A DNA stretch of 53,689 bases, taken from positions 40,481 to 94,169 of the forward strand of contig WELA01001736.1 in the NCBI GenBank assembly GCA_009602735.1, given 5' to 3'. The notes under the pieces are model-generated. The model was not told the DNA's origin and made no database searches. It saw nothing but the letters and a program-made list of their open reading frames with translations. The translations under genes and the position numbers were made by a program. Numbering within the stretch: the first letter of the stretch is position 1; every line of letters starts with the position of its first letter. The stretch is from Mesotaenium endlicherianum (lineage: Eukaryota; Streptophyta; Zygnematophyceae; Zygnematales; Mesotaeniaceae). Positions 44,261 to 53,689 of the stretch are shown piece by piece.

Positions 44261-47200
44261 TGCGCGCGCGTATGTGCGTGTGTGTGCGTCAGTATACATA
44301 TATGTGCATGTGTGCCTCCACAGACAGGTGCATGTATATGCACATAGGAATGCGCATCAACTTTTGTTCATATTTATGCAGGTGTTCATGTATGTGGATC
44401 TACGTGTGTTAGCGTGGATGTGCTGTTGTGAGGCATGCAGTCCTGCACCGCTGCCGCCCTTCTTCCTCACCTCTTCCGCATTCTACTTAGCAGCGTCAGT
44501 CCGTTCACTCTTGCTCCCCCCCCCCTGGGAGGATGACAGATAGATAGGCGACTGCCCGATTCGAGAAGGACGAGTTGCCTCCCCTGTGTCTCCCAGTCTG
44601 GCGCGTCTGGCTGGGCTGGGCCAAGCATCGTGACGGCAACAGCACGCTGTGTGGTGTTGGTGGGGGGGTTGATGTGCTGCTGCTGGTGGGGGTTGTGCAG
44701 CTGGAGGAGTCGGGGCTGTTCCGCTCCTTCTTCCCCGTCCACGACCTGGTATGCCTGCTCTCTCGCCTGCCGCCCGCCAGCTGGCGGCTAGCGCCCCCGT
44801 ATGCCAGCTGACCTGTTGCCTCCCTGCTGGACGCTCGTGCCCTGATTTCCCCCCCCGATATTAGGGCTGTCAGCTGTCAGCTGTTGGTGGGTGACGCATG
44901 GCTCCCCCCGTCATGCAGAAGAAGCCCTCTCGTTCGCGAGGAGCTTCCCGCCTCTGAATCATTGCTGGCATGACTGCTGGTGGGGGTGACACATGGCAGA
45001 TCTGGCAGGCCATTCAGTACTTGGAGCACGACTGCGAGGTCTCCTCCGACACCAGGTAAAGCCCCCCCNACTTGCGCATGATCAATGAGAAGAGCACCTG
45101 TCTCAGATTTATTAGCATTGCAAAAAGGGGCCATACCGAAGAACCATTGCAAGCAGCGCAAAGGCACCCAACAGGTGGACGGGACTGCGGGCGGAGGCCG
45201 GGGGGCGGCATGGGGTGGGGCCCACACGCGCACACACGTGTCGCTTCCAGCTTTGTGTGAAGAGTACGTGACAACGCGCATACACGTTGCGCTCGTTCTC
45301 TGACAGGGGCGCGTGGCGCGTGGCCACGCGTATACACATGTCGCTCCAAATTCGTGAGAAGGATGCATGCTGATGCGTGTGATGTGCGCGGGGCGGGCGG
45401 CGGGCGCAGGAGGAGCATGCAGGCGCTGCGGATCGACGGGCAGGGGCGGCTGGTGCGGCAGAAGGCGGGCGGCGGGGGGCTGCGGCTGAGCTGGCGGCAG
45501 TTGGAGCACCAGAAGGAGCTGCTGTACATCTGCGACGGCGACCGCAACGGCGTGTGCCACTATGCCGGCACCAACTACGGCGCGCAGCCGTGGATGAACC
45601 CCGTCGCCACCAAGGTGGGCTGGCTGGCTGGCAGGCCGATAGGCGAGCACCTAGGGGCCCGCGAGCGCGCGTGCGGGCGTGCGTGCGTGCGTATGTGCTT
45701 GCACCGCAAGAGGTAGAGGCGAGGAGGGGAGGGAGGGAGGAAGGGAGGGAGCGAGGGAGGGAGGGAGTTATGGAGGGAGGAAAAATTGAGGGGAAGGCGT
45801 AAAGGGAGGGGGAGGGAGGGAATGAGGAGTGAGAGGGGGGAGGAGCACGAATGCGTGTGCAAATGTGCAGGCGGAGGCAAGTGCTCTTGCGCAATTGGCA
45901 TGTGTGTGCGCGTCGTGTTTGCAAGCTTGCGCCGCACACCGGGATGCCGGGGCGAGGCGAGTGTACCTCGGCAAAGGGGGGGCAGTTGGACGCGTCCGTC
46001 TCCTCCTTCCTCTTCCTCTTCTGACGTACAAGGGTTGTAAAGAAGCCCTGGCAAGAATGGTTGTGGTTACCATTTTGGGGTGGGGGGGGGGGAGGGGGAG
46101 GGGGGAGAGGCGCACTTGTAGCTCTGGCCCGAGGAGGGAGCTTGAGCTCATGCACCAGCCAATTGCTGTTGCTTGTTTATACTTCCCCCCTCTCTTTCAT
46201 GTGATGTGGCTGGGGCTGCACGCGGCTGTACCCATGGTGGTCCTCGATTCTGCGACATTTTGAGAAAAGTGTTCTGAATAATTGCGTGGTGCCAAGGGGA
46301 GAGGAGAGAGACTGTGCACTCGCGACGACCGAGAAGGTCGGCCTACGCTGTCTTGTGGCATTGCCGGACAGCCACTTAATCGCAATGAGTACTAGAGAGG
46401 AAGGTCGGCGGCGTTTGTCGCCGTGGAGCAGAGAACACAGCCAGTCAGTTGCAATCACCAGAGGAGAGGAGGAGAGGGTCTTTCCTCCTTCTGCCTGAGG
46501 ATGTCCTGTGCGGCTGTGGTGGTGACAGCTGGCTTCTCCTGGGGATGGGGGGGGGCGCAGAGGATAGAGGTGACGGCCAGCAGCCCGCCGTCGCGCTTCA
46601 CCGATGCAAAGCTGCTCGTGTCCGGCAGCTTCCAGGTCCCCTCCCCTCCCCTCCACCTCTTCTGGTGCCTACCCTCCAGCTTGGGGCTGCTATGTGATTC
46701 AGCCAGTGTGCCTGTTTGGTACTCCACAACTCTCTGGCGGACGTGAATCTGCATAAGGGAGGCCCATACCCTGAGGATTAGTCACGCTCACACACATAGG
46801 GCGAAATGCGAAATGCTCGCGTCTGCATGCCCGTGGCGCGGGTGCGTGCCAGTGCTGCGTGGCACGCAAAGCAGGACCTGTGTCAGCGTGATGATGTGTC
46901 GAGGAAGTGGAGTGGGGCGGCGCCACCCGGCAAGAGCGTGCATCTTCTGCACGCGTGTGCAGCCCTCCCTCTTTCAGCCCTCTTTCTGCACATGTTCCCG
47001 CCTCCCTCCCCTTCGATGTACTCTTTCCAAGCCCTGTCTGGGAACAAGGGAGGCCGTCCCAAGTGTGGCTCTGGCGTGGGCTGATGCAGTCCAAAGCGTA
47101 CACGCGTGAACCAGCACTCTTCTGATATAACCCTGCTGACGGGAGTCAAACAGGTGTACCGGTGTGCTTGTGTGCGGAGGCGGGCGGCAGGGCACTCTCG

Positions 47201-47293
47201 TGGCGGGGCCATGCGTGGACGGCGGCGCCCAGACTGCGTGGTGGAAGGTTGACTTTGGGGAAGGCCACCAGGTGCGCAAAGGAGGGGCGGGGA

Positions 47294-47369
<76 letters not shown>

Positions 47370-49086
47370 TACATCTGACACCCTCACTTACCACAAACAT
47401 TTGTGCGCACACACACATGCCTTAATGCTTGGTGGCTGGCGAACCTCAAAGGCAGGCAGGCGCCAAACTCTGGGATCATCTGCCGCAGCCTTGAGCCTTG
47501 GTCCTCTGATGAGCCCTCAGGACACCTCCTGCCTCTGCCTTGGCCTGCCTGCCGTTGCTGCTGCTTTCAGCGCTGCTGCTGCTGCTGCTGCTGTTATGCA
47601 CATGCATTCTTGTAGCACCTCACCTTCCTCAGCGGCTGCCGTAGGAAGGTCCCCAGGGACCTTGGGTGTGCGGGGCTGCACGGCTGTGCGTGATCGGGTG
47701 GGAGCTGTCTGCGCCTGGGTGGCTGGGGTGGGCGGGGAGGGCAGCTGATGTGCAACTACTACACGGTGCGGCAGGACGGCTCCGCCAACTTCATGCGCTC
47801 TTGGGCTCTGGAGGTCCGTCGCGCTCTTCCTCCCCTCCCCTCCCCTGCCCTGCCTTCCCGGTCCCCTTTCCTGCCCTTGCCCTGCCTTTTTTCACCGGCT
47901 AGCTTTCTGCTTGTGTCAGGCTAGGCTAGGCTAGGCTAGGCTAGAATAGGCTAGGATANTGTTGCTTGTTTATACTTCCCCCCTCTCTTTCATGTGATGT
48001 GGCTGGGGCTGCACGCGGCTGTACCCATGGTGGTCCTCGATTCTGCGACATTTTGAGAAAAGTGTTCTGAATAATTGCGTGGTGCCAAGGGGAGAGGAGA
48101 GAGACTGTGCACTCGCGACGACCGAGAAGGTCGGCCTACGCTGTCTTGTGGCATTGCCGGACAGCCACTTAATCGCAATGAGTACTAGAGAGGAAGGTCG
48201 GCGGCGTTTGTCGCCGTGGAGCAGAGAACACAGCCAGTCAGTTGCAATCACCAGAGGAGAGGAGGAGAGGGTCTTTCCTCCTTCTGCCTGAGGATGTCCT
48301 GTGCGGCTGTGGTGGTGACAGCTGGCTTCTCCTGGGGATGGGGGGGGGCGCAGAGGATAGAGGTGACGGCCAGCAGCCCGCCGTCGCGCTTCACCGATGC
48401 AAAGCTGCTCGTGTCCGGCAGCTTCCAGGTCCCCTCCCCTCCCCTCCACCTCTTCTGGTGCCTACCCTCCAGCTTGGGGCTGCTATGTGATTCAGCCAGT
48501 GTGCCTGTTTGGTACTCCACAACTCTCTGGCGGACGTGAATCTGCATAAGGGAGGCCCATACCCTGAGGATTAGTCACGCTCACACACATAGGGCGAAAT
48601 GCGAAATGCTCGCGTCTGCATGCCCGTGGCGCGGGTGCGTGCCAGTGCTGCGTGGCACGCAAAGCAGGACCTGTGTCAGCGTGATGATGTGTCGAGGAAG
48701 TGGAGTGGGGCGGCGCCACCCGGCAAGAGCGTGCATCTTCTGCACGCGTGTGCAGCCCTCCCTCTTTCAGCCCTCTTTCTGCACATGTTCCCGCCTCCCT
48801 CCCCTTCGATGTACTCTTTCCAAGCCCTGTCTGGGAACAAGGGAGGCCGTCCCAAGTGTGGCTCTGGCGTGGGCTGATGCAGTCCAAAGCGTACACGCGT
48901 GAACCAGCACTCTTCTGATATAACCCTGCTGACGGGAGTCAAACAGGTGTACCGGTGTGCTTGTGTGCGGAGGCGGGCGGCAGGGCACTCTCGTGGCGGG
49001 GCCATGCGTGGACGGCGGCGCCCAGACTGCGTGGTGGAAGGTTGACTTTGGGGAAGGCCACCAGGTGCGCAAAGGAGGGGCGGGGA

Positions 49087-49162
<76 letters not shown>

Positions 49163-50430
49163 TACATCTGACACCCTCACTTACCACAAACATTTGTGCG
49201 CACACACACATGCCTTAATGCTTGGTGGCTGGCGAACCTCAAAGGCAGGCAGGCGCCAAACTCTGGGATCATCTGCCGCAGCCTTGAGCCTTGGTCCTCT
49301 GATGAGCCCTCAGGACACCTCCTGCCTCTGCCTTGGCCTGCCTGCCGTTGCTGCTGCTTTCAGCGCTGCTGCTGCTGCTGCTGCTGTTATGCACATGCAT
49401 TCTTGTAGCACCTCACCTTCCTCAGCGGCTGCCGTAGGAAGGTCCCCAGGGACCTTGGGTGTGCGGGGCTGCACGGCTGTGCGTGATCGGGTGGGAGCTG
49501 TCTGCGCCTGGGTGGCTGGGGTGGGCGGGGAGGGCAGCTGATGTGCAACTACTACACGGTGCGGCAGGACGGCTCCGCCAACTTCATGCGCTCTTGGGCT
49601 CTGGAGGTCCGTCGCGCTCTTCCTCCCCTCCCCTCCCCTGCCCTGCCTTCCCGGTCCCCTTTCCTGCCCTTGCCCTGCCTTTTTTCACCGGCTAGCTTTC
49701 TGCTTGTGTCAGGCTAGGCTAGGCTAGGCTAGGCTAGAATAGGCTAGGATAGGCGCGGCGAGGCACCCCAGTCCGGCGTCAGGTCCCGCAGCTCTGCTTC
49801 CTGCCTGCCCTTCGCGGCCCCCCAGCTCACGTGTGAGCTGGTGCTGACAGGGTTCTCCTCTCCTGACATCTGTCCCCTACTGCGAGCACGCACATCACCG
49901 GCACTCTGCTGCGCTCTGCTGCACTCTGCTGTGCTGCGCTGTGCTGCGCTGTGCTATGCTGTGGTGTGCTGTGGTGTGCTGGGCTGGGCTGAGCTGGGCA
50001 GGACTGGGCTGGGCTGGGCTGGACTGGGCTGAGCCGTGATGTGCTCTCCTCCGCCCGGCCATGCTGTGCGGCACTCCTAGCTGTGCTCGTGCCATGCTGG
50101 TTCGATCACGCTGGGCCGTGCTGCTCCTTGTGCCATGCTCGTGCTGATGCCCACGCCCGTGCCTGTGCTCCTGTTCGTGCTCGTGGCCGTCCCGTATGCC
50201 GCGGTATGCAGGGCTCGAGCGACGGCGAGCGATGGAGCGAGCTGCGCCGCCACGACCACGACTCCACGCTCTGCCGCCCGGGGCAGTACGCGTCGTGGCC
50301 CGTCGTGGGCTCGCCCGCGTTCCTGCCCTGCCGCCTGCTGCGCGTGCGCCTCACGGGGCCCTCCAGCGACACCACCAAGCCCTGGAACCTCTGCATCTGC
50401 TACCTGGAGTTCTATGGCTACTTCATGTAA
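38790..50430 (+). CDS. FAMeT-BTB-BTB-BACK-F5/8C protein (At2g30600-like)
   Basis: Exons: 38790-39530, 39954-40532, 41442-41702, 42451-42615, 43868-44113, 44701-44748, 45009-45055, 45410-45614, 46561-46635, 47191-47271, 47745-47813, 50212-50430. All are GT-AG with agreeing phases, 911 aa. Domains: an N-terminal FAMeT-like fold ([23 protein letters not shown]); a first, divergent BTB (about 170-247, to [11 protein letters not shown]); a Ser/Ala-rich linker; a second BTB ([40 protein letters not shown]); BACK ([17 protein letters not shown]); and a galactose-binding F5/8C-like domain ([47 protein letters not shown]). BTB-BACK proteins are often CUL3 E3 adaptors. Exons 9-11 occur a second time at 48354-48428, 48984-49064 and 49538-49606. 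Confidence 0.9.
40113..40310 (+). repeat. Ser and Ala trinucleotide repeats inside exon 2
   Basis: Runs of AGC and GCTGCT/GCCGCC encode eight Ser and long Ala tracts in the linker between the two BTB units. They are in frame, so length changes would only alter the linker. Confidence 0.85.
40689..40815. repeat. (CA)n compound microsatellite, intron 2
   Basis: CA repeats interrupted by CG and TA units. Confidence 0.95.
41143..41187. repeat. Short tandem repeat (GATTGACG)n, intron 2
   Basis: About five imperfect copies of GGATTGAC/GATTGACAG. Confidence 0.8.
43276..43360. other. Single-N join with repeated flanks
   Basis: The stretch starting ATGTGCACGTACTCTGAGCT occurs at 43276 and again right after the N at 43319, each ending in a C run. 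It is best explained as unmerged overlapping contig ends. Confidence 0.75.
43335..43618 (+). repeat. Intron 4 minisatellite with telomere-like motifs
   Basis: Two full units of about 126 and 119 bp and a partial third start at 43335, 43461 and 43580. Each begins GAGCTCAT(G/A)(G/A)AGG, contains CTAACCC or AACCCTAAC motifs, and ends CTGCTGCT with GGACCCTCxCCGTTG. The telomere-like part resembles the plant AAACCCT repeat. Confidence 0.7.
43627..43679. repeat. (CA)n microsatellite, intron 4
   Basis: A CA repeat with CG and TA interruptions. Confidence 0.9.
44210..44290. repeat. (GT)n microsatellite, intron 5
   Basis: A GT repeat just downstream of exon 5, passing into TGCGCG and TATGTGCG units. 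Confidence 0.93.
45069..45069. other. Single N after a C run (intron 7)
   Basis: An N after a run of seven C, 14 bases downstream of exon 7. It is probably another contig join. The exons on both sides are intact. Confidence 0.8.
45719..45840 (+). repeat. (GGGA)n purine-rich tract, intron 8
   Basis: Imperfect GGAGGGAGG repeats over about 120 bases, capable of G-quadruplex or triplex structure. Confidence 0.85.
46167..47958 (+). repeat. 1,792-bp duplicated block, first copy (exons 9-11)
   Basis: It appears identical to 47960-49751 at an offset of 1,793. It contains BTB-gene exons 9-11, a (CT)n(CA)n tract at 47293-47366 and a (GGCTA)n tract at 47919-47958. It ends exactly at the single N. Confidence 0.95.
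47959..47959. other. Single N at the duplication junction
   Basis: The only ambiguous base between the two identical copies, as expected of a scaffolding join between overlapping contigs. Confidence 0.95.
47960..49751 (+). repeat. 1,792-bp duplicated block, second copy
   Basis: The second copy, with exons 9-11 at 48354-48428, 48984-49064 and 49538-49606 and the microsatellite at 49086-49159. After it the sequence continues uniquely to exon 12. The exons are all phase 0, so a true duplication would still be in frame (75 extra codons). Confidence 0.95.
49900..50040 (+). repeat. (CTGTG/CTGGG)n minisatellite before exon 12
   Basis: Imperfect five-base units, CTGTGCTGCG passing into GGGCTGGGCT, over about 140 bases of the last intron. 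Confidence 0.85.
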
Positions 50431-50532
50431 GGCTGGTGCCGTGATCCGCGATCCGTGCGTGGATGAATTGTGATGGTTAACAGTAGGGGGTTGGTCTGGA
50501 GGCCAAGGGGAGGGGAGGGCCAGGTGACGGGN

Positions 50533-50766
<234 letters not shown>

Positions 50767-50769
50767 GAT

Positions 50770-53033
50770 TAGGGAGGAGGAGTCTCCTGGGGAAGTACTT
50801 GAGAAGTAGCTATGACGGGGGTGTGTATAGCCATATTCCTAAGTATGTATCTCTCTTTGCGCAGTTGCTGGTAAAGCCTTATATGTTATTGCTTGTACAG
50901 AGGACGTATCCTTGACTTATTTGGCTTAGCTAGAAGTGTGAAGTTTCAAGTAAGTTTTAGAAAAGCTGTCGGTCTGCTAGTCTGTGGACTTTTTTGCTGA
51001 AGCAATAGTCTCCGTGATGAGTATCACACCCGACCTTGTTCTTTAACAGCATGCTTCAGTTTGTTCAGCTTCTATTGGTCACGCGCACTCTTGAATGTGT
51101 CCATGGCTGGGGTCTAGGACTCCCTACCTCGCAACTTCCTGAGGCACACTTAGAGGAGAGAAGCCCCCAGCACTTAGAAGTAGCACGAGCAGTATATTAG
51201 AGGAGCAGCTTGTGAGGGCTTGACTGTGTGATTAGTTGCAGCTCATAGGTGAGCTTTTTTCTTGCCCTCTTTAAGTGGCTACCTCTGGAACATTAAGAGT
51301 AGCTAGTATGAATTCACTCTGAAACTACCTGCTTTGATTTCTTGCAGAGGACCGGGCAGCCTTAGTTCATGAGAGTTAAGAGTCTTAGTTTCAAATGCTT
51401 TTCTCCTTGATACCTTTTGATCCAACTTGAGGTCCATGTGCCGCAAGGAGAACCAAGATTATTGGCGGTCTATATGATCGTGCACACCTCCTTAATTCAA
51501 GGGTAAGCGCCAAATAGCAAATTGTTTACTTTCAAAATTCTCTCTTCATACTTCAGTCCTTTCAAGGAGACCATACAGGCCCTCAAATACTACCTCTGAC
51601 TAACCGAACTAGGTCCCTAACACTTGATACAGGAAAGGCAAACAACCTGGGCTTGATGCAACTCACGCGCACAGCATATGGCCAAGAAAATTTTATGTGC
51701 AAACACAACACAGTCAGGATACGCACTTAATAAGCTTAAAGCACATACTTAACACCACAGACTCAGTACTCAATCATTGTGCATGTATATGGTTTACTTC
51801 AAATGCTAACCCTGTTTTCTCTTACCTAAGGCACTCCTACTCAGCGGCCACCTTGGGCAACTTCAATTGCAAGAAGCGAAGGCCAGTTGTAAGCTGAGAG
51901 AGATTGGGCTGTTGGGGCTTGGAGCTGGTCGAATGGAGGCCATGTTGTCTAGGAAGGGTATCGGCGCTTGTAGCACTGGCAGCATGTCGGTCTATAGGGA
52001 CAAGTTCTTTAGGAAAGGCAGCCATTCCGATTCCCTTGCCAGGCTGGCCTCTACCGGAGCAGATTTCTCGAGCAGAGTATATTGGAAAGACAAGGAGGTG
52101 AGCGAGCACAAGCTTGCTAGAGGCCTAATTACCAGTGGAAAGTGGAACTGAAGAACTAAATCCTTCGAGCTGACCATGGCCTCCAATGATGACACGAAGC
52201 TGCCAAAGAAGTCGAAGAAGTCCTAAACTATGTCTAGGCTTGCAAAGGGTGTCTTGCAGCTACTCTCTCCTGCGCCAGTGACCTTCAAATGAAGAGTTGA
52301 CAACTTCGTGAGCTGCATAACTATCCGGTTGAGTGAGAAAACTGTGCCAATCTTTGCTTGTTTAGTAGGAGCACTTTAATATAGTTCGAAGATGTTCAAG
52401 ATGTCCCAAATATAGCGATACAAACAAAACGGTAATCCAAGGTCCTTTGATCGCGCGAACTTGTACTCATACAGTACTTTGCGGTCACATTCGGTTGCTC
52501 CCCGTGACATGTCCCACGTGCCGCAATTGGCCACGTGGCGGATTGCTACACTCCTCCCACTTACAAGTGTGCACGTCTCGGGCACTTACGCGGCGATGGC
52601 GCGAGGGACATTGTTTCATATTAGTGTCCTTTCTTTGTACGATCCACAAATTGCCATAAGCATCAATTACATGCAGCTATATAGATAAACAACATGCCAC
52701 AGGAAGTCGGAAGTGTATTTCATATGGCGCGAGCCACTTTTTAAAATGCGACCAACCAAAATTGACCTAAGTGAAAGCCTGCACTCTAGGAAGTCATGAA
52801 GTTGTCCACATATAAGAGGTGGCAAGGTACACATCAACCCCTGTTCATATTCTTCCAGCCCCCTTATCCTACTCTCCTGCTTGAACAAGACCCGAGACTC
52901 CAGGGACGTCAATGTGTGGAAGACAGAGCCTACTAAGCTAAGGCACACGCACCCCCTGTGATAGTTTGCTCACAAGTGTAGATGCATGCGCTAAACGCCT
53001 TCCTCACAATTACACAATCTGGGGGCACAGGAC
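50770..53033. other. No confident gene
   Basis: A moderately AT-rich region with short frames. A plus-strand block at about 51930-52098 (SVYRDKFFRKGSHSDSLARL, ending before GAG/GTGAGC) could be an exon, but no partner exons were found. Confidence 0.4.
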
Positions 53034-53177
53034 CTGCTTCTGCTCCTTGTCCCCGTTGGTGCTAATGTCTGGCAGGATGACAGCGTCCCATCTGACCGAT
53101 ACCTATGCAGTTGGACCACGCAAGAACAGGACATCTGTTGGTATACATGCAACCATCGACAAGGTTTCGTCATACAT
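53034..53177 (-). CDS. Possible exon, unknown gene
   Basis: On the minus strand an acceptor (TTGCAG) precedes a 48-codon stretch reading MYDETLSMVACIPTDVLFL and later RWDAVILPDISTNGDKE, ending at a donor CAG/GTCCTG. One in-frame TAG lies in the middle, so it is a pseudo-exon, two exons with an unseen junction, or a chance frame. I do not recognise it. Confidence 0.22.
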
Positions 53178-53611
53178 CTGCAATTACAAAAAAGATAAAA
53201 AAGAAAGAGTGACATTTGCATACAGCTGCAAAGGGATGAGCCAGAGATCTGCTGCCGTAGGTTCGGTGCTCTGCCCGAAGCCGCACAGTTTCAGGCTGTA
53301 GATGGAACCGCGTGTCGTCCCACGCTGAAGACGCAACAGGTGTTTCTGCAGGCTGCGTGATGCAAGGACACATCAACAGGTTGGCAAGGCCAATGCCACG
53401 GGAGCATGCATGCGACAGCATGCTGGCAGGCTCACGACCACAGGAGGGGCCTGGAGCAGGCTGAGCAAAGAGAGCACGTGTAATGCACTAGAAGCAGCAA
53501 AACAAAGATGGCCTAAAGCAATCTTGGGAGGGGCTCATGGGCCCAAACTGCTGTGTGGCTCTCGAGGGGTCCAAGCTCTGCATCAGCCTGGAACCGGAAG
53601 AATGAAAGACG

Positions 53612-53612
<1 letters not shown>

Positions 53613-53689
<77 letters not shown>
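53613..53689. repeat. (GA)n microsatellite at the window end
   Basis: An uninterrupted GA repeat running off the end of the window, a likely reason the contig stops here. Confidence 0.95.

Noticed and set aside
53170..53421. 83-codon minus-strand frame near the right end
   Set aside because: No domain, no partner exons, and it overlaps the weak exon candidate at 53034-53177 in another frame.

Overview
The window looks like nuclear DNA of a green alga (Viridiplantae; a streptophyte alga is possible, but I cannot fix the species). The evidence is a plant-type DUF1664 gene, a PHT4;6-like anion transporter, a protein close to the Arabidopsis At2g30600 type (FAMeT-BTB-BACK-F5/8C), chromoviruses primed by plant-type initiator tRNA-Met, many short GT-AG introns, and AAACCCTAA-like motifs. 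There are no bacterial operons, ribosome binding sites or CRISPR arrays.

Layout. 1-560 holds a possible 5' exon. 560-2280 shows no supported gene. 2660-7312 is a 5'-truncated Ty3/gypsy element (A, + strand). It carries an intact cytosine-C5 DNA methyltransferase (DNMT) ORF upstream of a broken reverse transcriptase, and an integrase ending in a PHD finger where chromoviruses carry a chromodomain. 7177-8466 is bounded by two near-identical ~136-bp direct repeats. 8467-23517+ is a nested set of three minus-strand gypsy elements. The outer element C is split by D (14396-22210, TSD GTCTC) and by B (8940-12520, TSD ATTGA). Removing each insert plus one TSD copy restores C's coding continuity. B is an internally deleted derivative whose primer-binding site is fused to the end of RT, yet it keeps a 730-codon ORF. 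D has an extra ORF between pol and its 3' LTR.

25881-33966 holds a degenerate 3' fragment of a DUF1664 gene, an intronless SWIM-RING gene, and a complete 12-exon DUF1664 gene (325 aa; all exon phases agree). 35220-35839 is a two-exon small membrane protein. 36538-37977 (minus) is an intronless MFS phosphate/anion transporter. Diverging from it, 38790-50430 is a 12-exon gene (911 aa) with introns full of microsatellites. Within it a 1,792-bp stretch is present twice with a single N between the copies, probably an assembly error. 50533-50765 is 233 consecutive G. 50770-53689 has no confident gene and ends in a long (GA)n tract.

The host genes look like unrelated housekeeping genes, not a pathway. 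The most unusual system is element A, which pairs a DNA-methylation writer with a putative histone reader on its integrase.
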